Assembly (NCBI GenBank): GCA_902774295.1
Contig: CACYHP010000004.1
Coordinates: 134,489-172,470, forward strand
Length of the DNA stretch: 37,982 nt
Direction of reading: 5' to 3'
Source of the DNA: an uncultured Bacteroidia bacterium
Lineage (GTDB): Bacteria > Bacteroidota > Bacteroidia > Bacteroidales > F082
The notes under the pieces are model-generated. The model did not search any database. It had not been told where the DNA came from and saw nothing but the letters and a program-made list of their open reading frames with translations. Position numbers and translations under genes: made by a program. Shown here piece after piece: positions 13,857 to 21,892 of this stretch. Positions within the stretch are counted from its first letter, which is position 1; every line of letters begins with the position of its first letter.

Positions 13857-15608
13857 ATGAAAAAATTTACATTTGCTTTAATTTCATTGCTGGCACTGAC
13901 ATTTACAGCCAAAGCCCAGCAGTATGTTTCGACAGAACCTGCCAACAGGAACGTCATCCTTGAGGAATTCACGGGCCGTAACTGCGGCTATTGTCCCGAC
14001 GGACACCTTATCGCTAACCAGATTATGGCTAGTAACCCTGGCCGCGTGTGGGCTATCAACGTGCATGCCGGCAGCTATGCTCCAACAACCTATCCTAACT
14101 TCAACACCACAGCTTCCGCAACTATTTTGAGCGGTTTCTCTGTGAGCGGTTTCCCGTCAGGTGTTGTCAACCGTTCGACATCCGCCGCACAAGGCCGTGG
14201 CTCATGGAACAGCCTTTCATCACAACAGCTCAATCAGGCCGCTGAATGCAACGTGGCAGGTATCGCAAGAATCAACCCTGACACACGTATGGCAACCATC
14301 ACAGTAGAGGTTTATTATACAGGCAACAGCTCTGTCAACGAGAACTATCTGACAGTGGCAATGCTTCAGGACAGCATCCTGGGCTCACAGTCGGGCATGA
14401 ACGGCAACCCGGCTCAGGTGGTCGGCAACCAATATTGCCACATGCACATCTTACGTGATGTTATTACACCTGTTTGGGGTGAGGCTGTCTCTCCAACAAC
14501 ACAAGGCACCTTGATTACAAAGACTTACGAATATCAGATCCCGGAAATCATCGGCAGCCCTAACGGAGTGAATGTCGTCCTCGACCATATCTTCTTCCTC
14601 GCATGGGTCTCTGAACAATATCAGGGCACCCCAACACGTCCTATCCTGAACGCCTGCGAACTCGAGAAGACCACAATGACCGACGAGCCTATTTATCCTT
14701 CAATCGTTGGCGTTACACAGGTTATAAACGCCACCTGCAGCCAGACAAAAGACTTTGAGTTTGAGTTGGCAAACATCGGAACAAACAGCTTCACATCAAT
14801 AAAATACAACGTTGAAGTGGGCGACGCATCACAGGAATATGAATGGACCGGCGAGCTCGTCTCTGGCGACAAGACCAAAATCAGCTTCGATATGGAAGTT
14901 CCTTTCGGAACAAATGCCGGAACACTCAATATCTTTGAAATCAACGGTGAGGCTTATGAATATTCAGTTTCATTTGAATCACAGTGCGACGAATGGGTTG
15001 AGTTGGATGAAGAAGGTGACGTCACCAGCCTCAAGTTATATCTCATTCAAGACCAGTGGGGTGAACAAATCACATGGGACATCATCAACTCGGCAGGCGA
15101 GACCGTAGCCTCAGGCGGCCCTTACCCACACCTCGTTGGTGCAGGCGCAACACAAATCAACACCGAGAATATCACCGATCTTCCAACCAACGAATGCTAT
15201 TTGTTCAGAATCTTCGATTCAAACAACAACGGTATCTGCTGCAACTATGGCAATGGCTATTATTATATTAAAGATGCCCAAGGTGTCAAGTTTATCGAAA
15301 GTGACGGCAATTACGGCGCAGGTGAGACACATCAGTTCTCAATCCATAAATATGGCGACGCAATAGGGGAGACAACGTCTTCAAATATCAATATCTATCC
15401 TAACCCTGCAAACAGCAAGATTTATGTTGATGGCGAAAACATCGGCTTTGTTGAGGTTTACAACTCATTAGGACAGAAAGTCACAAAGGTGGAAGGCTCA
15501 GAAAGCACATCTGTCGAGATGACAGCTTTCGAAAACGGCGTATATGTGGTGAGAGTCATCACCAACGACGGTAGCGTAACAACACAAAAAGTGACTATTG
15601 TACACTAA
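13857..15608 (+). CDS. Omp28-related surface protein with T9SS sorting domain
   Basis: A 583-aa secreted protein. The ATG at 13857 is chosen because it gives a clean signal peptide (KKFTFALISLLALTFTAKAQ) and lies downstream of the promoter; the open frame extends 16 codons further upstream without support. The N-terminal domain (about 25-280) begins RNVILEEFTGRNCGYCPDGH, the thioredoxin-like CxxC start of Omp28-related proteins. A middle domain with DEWVELDEEGDVTSLKLYL and FDSNNNGICCNYGNGYYYIK is a carbohydrate-binding-like beta module common in T9SS cargo. The C-terminus from about 505 (NIYPNPANSKIYVDG, VEVYNSLGQKVTKV, GVYVVRVITNDGS) is a type A T9SS sorting domain. Omp28 family members are surface proteins, some implicated in adhesion; activity here is unknown. 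The thioesterase gene starts 9 bp after the stop. Confidence 0.88.
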   Translation: MKKFTFALISLLALTFTAKAQQYVSTEPANRNVILEEFTGRNCGYCPDGHLIANQIMASNPGRVWAINVHAGSYAPTTYPNFNTTASATILSGFSVSGFPSGVVNRSTSAAQGRGSWNSLSSQQLNQAAECNVAGIARINPDTRMATITVEVYYTGNSSVNENYLTVAMLQDSILGSQSGMNGNPAQVVGNQYCHMHILRDVITPVWGEAVSPTTQGTLITKTYEYQIPEIIGSPNGVNVVLDHIFFLAWVSEQYQGTPTRPILNACELEKTTMTDEPIYPSIVGVTQVINATCSQTKDFEFELANIGTNSFTSIKYNVEVGDASQEYEWTGELVSGDKTKISFDMEVPFGTNAGTLNIFEINGEAYEYSVSFESQCDEWVELDEEGDVTSLKLYLIQDQWGEQITWDIINSAGETVASGGPYPHLVGAGATQINTENITDLPTNECYLFRIFDSNNNGICCNYGNGYYYIKDAQGVKFIESDGNYGAGETHQFSIHKYGDAIGETTSSNINIYPNPANSKIYVDGENIGFVEVYNSLGQKVTKVEGSESTSVEMTAFENGVYVVRVITNDGSVTTQKVTIVH

Positions 15609-15617
15609 TTTGAAGAA

Positions 15618-16013
15618 ATGTTTTCTTGTCCTATACAAATCCGAATGAGCGATCTCGATCCGTTTGACCATGTCAACAACGGAGCTCAGTGCAATCTGTT
15701 CGATTACGGCCGTACGCAGTATTTCGAACACCTGTTCAATCATCACATCGACTGGATGAAGTTCAGTTATGTGCTCGTTCATGTGGAGTTGGATTTCAAG
15801 AAGCCTGTGAAGATTCAGGACCAGATAGTCTGTGAGACGGAGGCTTATGAAGTGGGACATTCAAGCTTTAAGATGCGTCAGTATCTGAAAAACGCTGTGA
15901 CGAACGACATTCTTACCGTTTGTCACAGCGTTATTGTTTGTATCGACCGAGCCAAAAACGTGCCTATGAATATACCGGAGGCGGATAAGTTTATGCTCGG
16001 TTTCAGTTTTTAA
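15618..16013 (+). CDS. Acyl-CoA thioesterase (4HBT hotdog fold)
   Basis: A 131-aa single hotdog domain of normal length for YbgC/4HBT thioesterases, which hydrolyse acyl-CoA or acyl-ACP thioesters in the cytoplasm. The catalytic loop is visible as [20 protein letters not shown] (about 9-28), with the Asp/His/Asn pattern of the family and the long hotdog helix after it. [20 protein letters not shown] forms the central strands. The physiological substrate cannot be read. The gene follows the Omp28-like gene by 9 bp, probably by read-through, and its stop overlaps the convergent pyrF stop by 4 bp. Confidence 0.88.
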   Translation: MFSCPIQIRMSDLDPFDHVNNGAQCNLFDYGRTQYFEHLFNHHIDWMKFSYVLVHVELDFKKPVKIQDQIVCETEAYEVGHSSFKMRQYLKNAVTNDILTVCHSVIVCIDRAKNVPMNIPEADKFMLGFSF

Positions 16014-16819
16014 AGGACCGAAGCCATCTGTTTCTGCAGTTTCTCAGCTTCTTCGGCGGCTTTTTCAGCAAAATCCTCGCCGTTTGAGGCATAGATAATA
16101 CCTCTTGATGAGTTCACTATCAGCCCGCAGTCTTTGTTGAGACCGTGTTTTGCGACAGCCTGCAGGTCACCGCCTTGTGCTCCGACACCTGGCACGAGGA
16201 GGAAGCTGTCGGGCATCATCTTACGAATCTCGCCGAGTTCCTCAGGGTGTGTGGCTCCGACCACGTACATCATCTTCTCGCTATCAGCCCATTCCTGTGA
16301 TTTGAGCAGCACGTTCTTATAAAGCTCCTTGCCGTCAGCGTTGAGATACTGGAAGTCTTTCGAGCCTTTGTTTGAGGTGAGAGCCAGCAAGATGACCCAT
16401 TTGTCTTCAAAGCCGAGGAAAGGCTCCACAGAATCGACACCCATGTAAGGCGCCACTGTGATGGCATCGGCTCTCAACGTCTCAAAAAACGCTCTCGCAT
16501 AGTTTGCTGAGGTGTTGCCGATATCGCCGCGTTTGGCGTCAGCGATGACGAAAATCTCAGGATAGTTGTCCTTGATGTAGTTGATGGTCTTCTCAAGACT
16601 GAGCCAGCCTTTAGCGCCGTAAACCTCGTAGAATGCGGTGTTAGGCTTGTAGGCTATCGCAAATTTCGCCGTAGCGTCGATGATAGCCTTGTTAAACGCA
16701 AAGACCGGGTCGTCTTCCTTCAGCAAATGCTGCGGAATCTTCTTGATATCGGTGTCCAAGCCGACGCAAAGAAACGATTTCTTGGCTTTAATCTGGTTTA
16801 TAATGTCTTTCTTATTCAT
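16010..16819 (-). CDS. pyrF: Orotidine 5'-phosphate decarboxylase PyrF
   Basis: Catalyses the last step of UMP synthesis, OMP to UMP plus CO2, in the cytoplasm. The catalytic array is [10 protein letters not shown], with D94, K96 and D99 as the expected proton-transfer and charge residues. FLCVGLDTD (16-24) and [12 protein letters not shown] provide the phosphate-side loops. At 269 aa it belongs to the longer type 2 OMP decarboxylases, which is normal for Bacteroidota. It is monocistronic: upstream lies a 276-bp gap with a 117-bp-period direct repeat, downstream it converges on the thioesterase gene. No clear TAnnTTTG element is seen in the low-complexity leader. Confidence 0.96.
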   Translation of the reverse strand: MNKKDIINQIKAKKSFLCVGLDTDIKKIPQHLLKEDDPVFAFNKAIIDATAKFAIAYKPNTAFYEVYGAKGWLSLEKTINYIKDNYPEIFVIADAKRGDIGNTSANYARAFFETLRADAITVAPYMGVDSVEPFLGFEDKWVILLALTSNKGSKDFQYLNADGKELYKNVLLKSQEWADSEKMMYVVGATHPEELGEIRKMMPDSFLLVPGVGAQGGDLQAVAKHGLNKDCGLIVNSSRGIIYASNGEDFAEKAAEEAEKLQKQMASVL

Positions 16820-16836
16820 ACTTTTCTTTTTTTTAG

Positions 16837-17042
16837 GGTCGCCTTCGGCTCAAAATCTTAAAAAAATCTAATTAAAAAATCTTAAAAAATGTTCTTCCTA
16901 AACAATCCTAAAATCTCTCTTTTAACTATTATCTGTTATCTTTTAACCTAATCGGTCGCCTTCGGCTCAAAATCTTAAAAAAATCTAATTAAAAAATCTT
17001 AAAAATGTTCTTCCTAAACAATCCTAAAACCTCTCTTTTATC
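16837..17042. repeat. Direct repeat, two copies with period 117 bp
   Basis: Copy 1 (16837-about 16924) and copy 2 (16954-about 17041) are almost identical over about 88 bp; both start GGTCGCCTTCGGCTCAAAAT and differ by a one-base A-run change and one substitution. The start contains a small GCC-TTC-GGC hairpin. The spacer and flank are made of ttaac/tctttta-type low-complexity words, also present at 8124-8140 and 31107-31150. No gene is visible in this gap (16820-17095). Confidence 0.85.
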
Positions 17043-17095
17043 TTTTATCTTTTAACTCTTAACTCTTTTAAAATTGCTGCCAGTAAGGGCATCCA

Positions 17096-18178
17096 TTATT
17101 CATCAAGTCCTTCTTTCAATCTTTCGGCGTTTTCTGCCATTTGCAGGTTTTCGATAAACGAGGTGAGGTCGCCGTCCATTACCGAGGGCAGGTTGTAAAC
17201 CGTGAATCCGATGCGGTGGTCGGTGACGCGGCCTTGTGGGTAGTTGTAGGTGCGTATTTTAGCTGAGCGGTCGCCTGTCGACACCATAGTCTTACGTTTC
17301 GAGCAGACTTCCTCCATGTATTTGTTATATTCAGCTTCGTAGATACGTGTTCTCAGGATTTTCATAGCTTTAGCCATGTTCTTTGCTTGAGAGCGTTCGT
17401 CGATGCAGCTCACCACCACTCCTGTCGGGATGTGTGTGAGACGCACGGCGCTGTAAGTGGTGTTGACGCACTGTCCGCCAGGTCCTGAAGCGGCGCAGTA
17501 AACCTCTTTCTTGATATCTTTATCGAGCAGTTCCACGTCAAATTCCTCAGCTTCCGGGAGCACCACCACTGATGCTGCCGATGTGTGGATACGGCCCTGT
17601 GTCTCGGTCTTCGGCACACGCTGCACGCGATGCACTCCTGATTCGAACTTCAGGATTCCGTAGGCGCCGTCGCCGATGACGTTGAACACCACCTCTTTAA
17701 AGCCGCCTGCTGTGCCTTCGTTGGCGTCAACAGTCTCGACCTTCCAGTTCTTGGCTTCACAGAATTTGAGATACATTCTGTAGAGGTCGCCTGCGAAGAT
17801 AGCAGCCTCGTCGCCGCCTGTTCCTGCACGGATCTCCATCACGGCGTTCTTGCCGTCGGTAGGGTCCTTAGGGATGAGCATGAGGCGGATGTCTTCTTCG
17901 AGTTTCGCCACTTTCTCGGTAGCCTCGTCGAGTTCTTCCTGTGCCATCTCGCGCATGTCCTCGTCTTTCTCAGTCTTCAGCAATTCCTTTGCCTCGCTGA
18001 TGTTGGCGAGATATGTCTTATACTGGTTGAACGCTTCCACGACAGGCTCAAGGTCTTTATAGTCTTTATTGACCTTGACGTAACGCTTCATGTCGTTCAT
18101 CAGTTCCGGGTCGTTGAGCTGCTCACGCAGCGCTTCCCAGCGTTCTTTAATCGCTTCTAATTTGTCAATTATTTCCAT
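17096..18178 (-). CDS. prfA: Peptide chain release factor 1
   Basis: Recognises UAA and UAG stop codons in the ribosomal A site and triggers peptide release. At 360 aa it is full length. The catalytic GGQ loop is in AASGPGGQCVNTTYSAVRL. The codon-recognition region reads RVPKTETQGRIHTSAASV, so the tripeptide equivalent to PAT is PKT. An acidic coiled-coil domain 1 (about 20-105) precedes them. The start overlaps the purM stop by one base (TAATG), so translation is coupled to purM. It is the last gene of a porE-like/purM/prfA operon, with no strong terminator in the repeat-filled gap downstream. Confidence 0.97.
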   Translation of the reverse strand: MEIIDKLEAIKERWEALREQLNDPELMNDMKRYVKVNKDYKDLEPVVEAFNQYKTYLANISEAKELLKTEKDEDMREMAQEELDEATEKVAKLEEDIRLMLIPKDPTDGKNAVMEIRAGTGGDEAAIFAGDLYRMYLKFCEAKNWKVETVDANEGTAGGFKEVVFNVIGDGAYGILKFESGVHRVQRVPKTETQGRIHTSAASVVVLPEAEEFDVELLDKDIKKEVYCAASGPGGQCVNTTYSAVRLTHIPTGVVVSCIDERSQAKNMAKAMKILRTRIYEAEYNKYMEEVCSKRKTMVSTGDRSAKIRTYNYPQGRVTDHRIGFTVYNLPSVMDGDLTSFIENLQMAENAERLKEGLDE

Positions 18179-19344
18179 TAGTATTCAAAAATTCCGTATT
18201 TACTCTTTATTGTGAGCTGTTTTCTGTCGGATGCCTCCACATGTCCGATGATTTGTGCCTGGATATTGAATGAGTTGGCAATCTTTATCATCTCTTCGGC
18301 CGATTTCTCGTCGGTGTAGATCTCAAGACGCGAGCCCATGTTAAACACCTTGTACATCTCCTGCCAGTCGGTGCCTGATGACTCCTGAATCATCTCGAAC
18401 AAAGGTGGCAGCTCAATCATATTATCCTTGATAATGTGTAACTTATCGATGAAATGCGTCACTTTGGTCTGTGCGCCGCCGCTGCAGTGGATGATACCGT
18501 TGATTTTGCCTCTGAGGTTTTCCAAAATCGGCACCATCATTGGCAGATAGGTGCGGGTAGGGGCGAGGACGAGCTTTCCGACATCGACGCCAGGGACCTT
18601 TGTAGGCTCTGTAAGTGTGTGATTGCCGGAGTAAACGAGTTCCTCAGGAATCGAGTGGTCGTAGCTCTCTTTATATTTCTCTGCCAGATAATGACCCAGC
18701 ACGTCGTGGCGAGCCGAAGTCAGACCATTGGAGCCCATTCCTCCGTTGTATTTGTCTTCGTAAGTTGCCTGTCCGTATGATGCGAAGCCTACGATAACAT
18801 CGCCTGGCTGGATATGATTCTCTATCACTTCCGAGCGTTTCATACGTGTTGTGACGGTGCTGTCGACTATCACGGTTCTCACCAAGTCGCCGACGTCAGC
18901 GGTCTCGCCTCCGGTGAGGTAGATACCTACACCAAGAGAACGCAGCTTTGCCAAGAAGTCCTCGGTTCCGTTGATGATTGCTGAGATCACCTCGCCAGGG
19001 ATGAGGTTCTTGTTGCGTCCGATGGTGGAGGAGAGGAGCATCTTGTCGGTGGCGCCCACGCACATGAGGTCGTCGGTGTTCATCACCACGGCATCCTGTG
19101 CAATGCCTGCCCACACTGACAGATCGCCTGTCTCTTTCCAATAAAGGTAAGCCAACGACGATTTTGTTCCTGCACCGTCGGCATGCATGATGTTGCAATA
19201 TTCGTCATCTCCGCCAAGAATGTCGGGGATTATCTTGCAAAAAGCGTTAGGATACAAGCCTTTGTCAAGATTCTTGATGGCGTTGTGGATGTCTTCCTTT
19301 TCTGCGGAAACGCCGCGCAGCTGATAACGTTTTTCTACTGGCAT
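18178..19344 (-). CDS. purM: Phosphoribosylformylglycinamidine cyclo-ligase (AIR synthase)
   Basis: An ATP-dependent enzyme of purine synthesis that converts FGAM to AIR in the cytoplasm. Family features are HADGAGTKSSLAYLYWKETG (about 54-73), AGIAQDAVVMNTDDLMCVGA (about 79-98), YLTGGETADVGDLVRT, VIVGFASYGQATYEDKYNGG with GSNGLTSAR, and CSGGAQTKV. The protein is 388 aa, longer than E. coli PurM and typical of the Bacteroidota form. It lies between the PorE-like gene (1-bp gap) and prfA (1-base overlap). The mixed-function operon suggests coupling to growth rate rather than a shared pathway. Confidence 0.94.
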   Translation of the reverse strand: MPVEKRYQLRGVSAEKEDIHNAIKNLDKGLYPNAFCKIIPDILGGDDEYCNIMHADGAGTKSSLAYLYWKETGDLSVWAGIAQDAVVMNTDDLMCVGATDKMLLSSTIGRNKNLIPGEVISAIINGTEDFLAKLRSLGVGIYLTGGETADVGDLVRTVIVDSTVTTRMKRSEVIENHIQPGDVIVGFASYGQATYEDKYNGGMGSNGLTSARHDVLGHYLAEKYKESYDHSIPEELVYSGNHTLTEPTKVPGVDVGKLVLAPTRTYLPMMVPILENLRGKINGIIHCSGGAQTKVTHFIDKLHIIKDNMIELPPLFEMIQESSGTDWQEMYKVFNMGSRLEIYTDEKSAEEMIKIANSFNIQAQIIGHVEASDRKQLTIKSKYGIFEY

Positions 19345-19345
19345 C

Positions 19346-21769
19346 TTATTTGAAAATCAATTTATGTTCGTCTGTGTTAAAATCAAAGCTTCCGAATTGT
19401 TTCAAAGCTTTCTGTCCCATCACCCAGTCGTATCTCTGACTGTTGACCACAGTAACCTCAAGGTTCTCTACGGTTCTGTCAGCGATACGCATCTCCTTGA
19501 TAATGAACTGTGAACGGTCTTTAACCTTGCCCGCTGTGATGATCTTCTCGACGTTGTCGCCTATGAAATCGTCTTTGGTGATGACACCGTTGTTCAGCAT
19601 CTCCATCACTTTGTCCTGCGACACGCTGAAGTCGGAATCTCTGTCGTATGTGATAATCTCAGTGTAAGCGTTGATGTAGCTCTTAAACTGTAAATATCCT
19701 TGTTTGTTCTGAGTGATAGCCACTTTGTTGTCCTCAGGATTGAGGTTGATGTGAGCCATCTGGTCGTCGCTTATTTCCTCGCGAGGTTTGAAGTCCCTGC
19801 TCAACACCTTGAATTCGGTTCTACGGTTGAGCTGGTGGGCACGTTCTTTCTCAGCTTCTGTAGGCAACGAGTTGATGTAGGCTTCTGTCAGCTTCACTCC
19901 GTTGACGGTTCTTGGGACGCGCTCGCCGTAGCCCTTAGCTGTGAGACGCATAGGGTCGATGCCTCTGATAACGAGGTAATCGCACACCGCTTGAGCACGT
20001 TTCTGTGATAAGATGTCGTTGCTTGCCTCAGAGCCGCGGTTATCGGTATGTGAGCCGAGCTCCACCGTGATATTCGGGTTGACCTGCAATATTTCAACAA
20101 GTCCCTGTAAAGAATCCTCAAACTGTGGCTGGAGATCCCATTTTCCGAGTTCATACTGAATCTCCGGAAGGACGACGGTGCCTGTAGGAATCATAGAGAT
20201 TTCATAACTTGGCGTGAAATCTCTACTGAACTCGAGTCCGACAGTGTTGATGGTGTCTGTCAAAGTGAAGAAGTTATCCTTTTCTATTGTGATAACATAG
20301 ATATTGCCGACTGTCAGCACACCTTCGTTAAACTGGAAAGCACCTTTGTCGCTTGATAAGGTTGAGGCTTTTGTGCCGTCTGTTCCGTTGATGCTCACGT
20401 TAGCACCGCTCACATACTGAAGGCTGTTGACGTTTTTGATGGTGCCGTTTACGGTAAGTAGGATAGGAGGCTCTATGAAATAATAAATGTCGTCGTCCAT
20501 GCCGTTGCGGCTGCCTCTGTTTGATGCGAAGAAACCGCGTTCTTCGGTAGGATGGAACACAATGCCGAAATCGTTGCCTATTGAGTTGATAGGTGACTTC
20601 AGGTTCACAGGTTCCGACCAGTTACCAAGCGAGTCGACTGTGGTTACAAAGATATCCAAACCGCCCATTCCGCCGTGACCGTCAGATGCGAAATACAGCG
20701 TCGTGTCGTTACGCAGGAACGGGAACATCTCGTCACCCTGTGTGTTTATCACCTCTCCGAGGTTAAACGGGCGGCCGAACTTGCCGTCGTCACCTTTGAT
20801 GGTCATCCAGATGTCTTTGCCACCGATGCCACCATGACGGTCGGCTGCGAAATACATGATGCTCTCGTCGGCATTCAATGTCGGGTGTCCCACGACGTCA
20901 ACAGAGTCGACGCCTGCAATCTCAACGACAGAGCCTTCTGCGAAAGTGGTTCCGGTACGTTTCGACTTCATAATCTGGCATCCCGACTGACGTTTCTTTT
21001 CGTTAGGGCAACGTGTGTAATACACGTCGGAGAATGATTTTGTGAAGAAAGGCATGCCTTCGCTTCCTTTGCTGTTGATGCCGCCTTCCTCGTCGACGAG
21101 TTCAGGTTTGTCCCAGACGCCTTTCTTATCCTGTCGTGAATAATAGAAATCGGAAAAATGCTGTCCGGTGATGCCGTCTTTTTCTTTTGCTACACCGCCT
21201 TCACGTGTTGAGGTGAAGATAACGTCGTTGAAGCTGTTTGATATCCATGCGATGCCGAAATCCGAAGACTTCGAGTTGAGCGCTTTGACGCGTGTCACCT
21301 CATATTTTGAAGGATATTCAAGCCATTCCTTGATATTCGCTATGTCGGCCGCTGCACGTTGTCCGCGAGGGTCGTCGGGAACGAGCTCAGAGTAGATGTT
21401 GTACATCTCCAGAGCTTCGTCGTATTTCTCGTTGCGTTTCAGCACGTCGCCGTAATGCAGATAAAATACAGGTGTGCTTTTTGGAAACTCGCTTTTGAGC
21501 ACGCGTTTGTACTGTGTGGCAGCTTGTTTTGTGTTGTCCGTCAGACGGTAACATTCTCCAAGCTGGTAAGTGATACGCATGCGCTCGCCCTCGTATTTCT
21601 TCTTTTTCATCCTCTTGACAGCCTTTTTGTAGCGCTCGATGGCTAAAGAATACTGACCTCTCTCGAATGCGGTGTCTGCATTCTTTGCCGGGCTACGGCG
21701 TTGAGCCTCAAGAGGTTGCGCTGCTCCGAGTAATAACGCGAATAATATGAATAACAGTTTTTTCGACAT
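19346..21769 (-). CDS. PorE-like protein: TPR, beta-propeller, CRD, OmpA domain and degenerate protease-like tail
   Basis: An 807-aa periplasmic or outer-membrane-associated protein. Signal peptide 1-23 (ends LEAQ), without a lipobox. Then: TPR helices (about 30-150), a PD40/WD40-like propeller (about 165-435; repeated ADESIMYFAADRHGGIGGKD-type blades), a carboxypeptidase-regulatory-like beta domain (about 450-520) and an OmpA C-terminal domain (about 540-655; VELGSHTDNRGSEASNDILS, SQKRAQAVCDYLVIRGI), which binds peptidoglycan. This is the domain order of PorE, the T9SS component that links the secretion machine to peptidoglycan. PorE of Porphyromonas is a lipoprotein, so this may be a paralogue. 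A tail of about 115 residues (VMGQKALKQFGSFDF) resembles a retropepsin-like domain without the DTG motif. First gene of an operon with purM and prfA; promoter at 21795. Confidence 0.82.
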   Translation of the reverse strand: MSKKLLFILFALLLGAAQPLEAQRRSPAKNADTAFERGQYSLAIERYKKAVKRMKKKKYEGERMRITYQLGECYRLTDNTKQAATQYKRVLKSEFPKSTPVFYLHYGDVLKRNEKYDEALEMYNIYSELVPDDPRGQRAAADIANIKEWLEYPSKYEVTRVKALNSKSSDFGIAWISNSFNDVIFTSTREGGVAKEKDGITGQHFSDFYYSRQDKKGVWDKPELVDEEGGINSKGSEGMPFFTKSFSDVYYTRCPNEKKRQSGCQIMKSKRTGTTFAEGSVVEIAGVDSVDVVGHPTLNADESIMYFAADRHGGIGGKDIWMTIKGDDGKFGRPFNLGEVINTQGDEMFPFLRNDTTLYFASDGHGGMGGLDIFVTTVDSLGNWSEPVNLKSPINSIGNDFGIVFHPTEERGFFASNRGSRNGMDDDIYYFIEPPILLTVNGTIKNVNSLQYVSGANVSINGTDGTKASTLSSDKGAFQFNEGVLTVGNIYVITIEKDNFFTLTDTINTVGLEFSRDFTPSYEISMIPTGTVVLPEIQYELGKWDLQPQFEDSLQGLVEILQVNPNITVELGSHTDNRGSEASNDILSQKRAQAVCDYLVIRGIDPMRLTAKGYGERVPRTVNGVKLTEAYINSLPTEAEKERAHQLNRRTEFKVLSRDFKPREEISDDQMAHINLNPEDNKVAITQNKQGYLQFKSYINAYTEIITYDRDSDFSVSQDKVMEMLNNGVITKDDFIGDNVEKIITAGKVKDRSQFIIKEMRIADRTVENLEVTVVNSQRYDWVMGQKALKQFGSFDFNTDEHKLIFK

Positions 21770-21794
21770 AATTTACCTTTTCTATATTAAACAA

Positions 21795-21802
21795 CAAAGA
21801 TA
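21795..21802 (-). promoter_or_regulatory. Bacteroidota -7 promoter element (PorE-like/purM/prfA operon)
   Basis: TATCTTTG on the minus strand (plus: CAAAGATA), 25 nt before the start codon at 21769. The -33 element is not clear. Confidence 0.65.
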
Positions 21803-21844
21803 CAAAATCATTGTGTAATATGAGGTGTTTTTTATAAAAAAAAC

Positions 21845-21873
21845 GTAGAGACGTCATATTATGGCGTCTCTAC
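21845..21873 (-). terminator. Intrinsic terminator of secDF (GTAGAGACG palindrome)
   Basis: GTAGAGACG-T-CAT and ATG-G-CGTCTCTAC form a 12-pair stem with a single mismatch-type pair and a 3-nt loop. On the minus strand it is followed by G and then eight T, so it is a strong terminator for secDF. The same palindrome recurs between grpE and dnaJ. Confidence 0.88.
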
Positions 21874-21892
21874 ATCATTATATCAAAGATAT

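Noticed and set aside
20675..21037. Plus-strand ORFs inside the PorE-like gene
   Set aside because: Shadows of a well-supported long gene, without start signals or recognisable domains.
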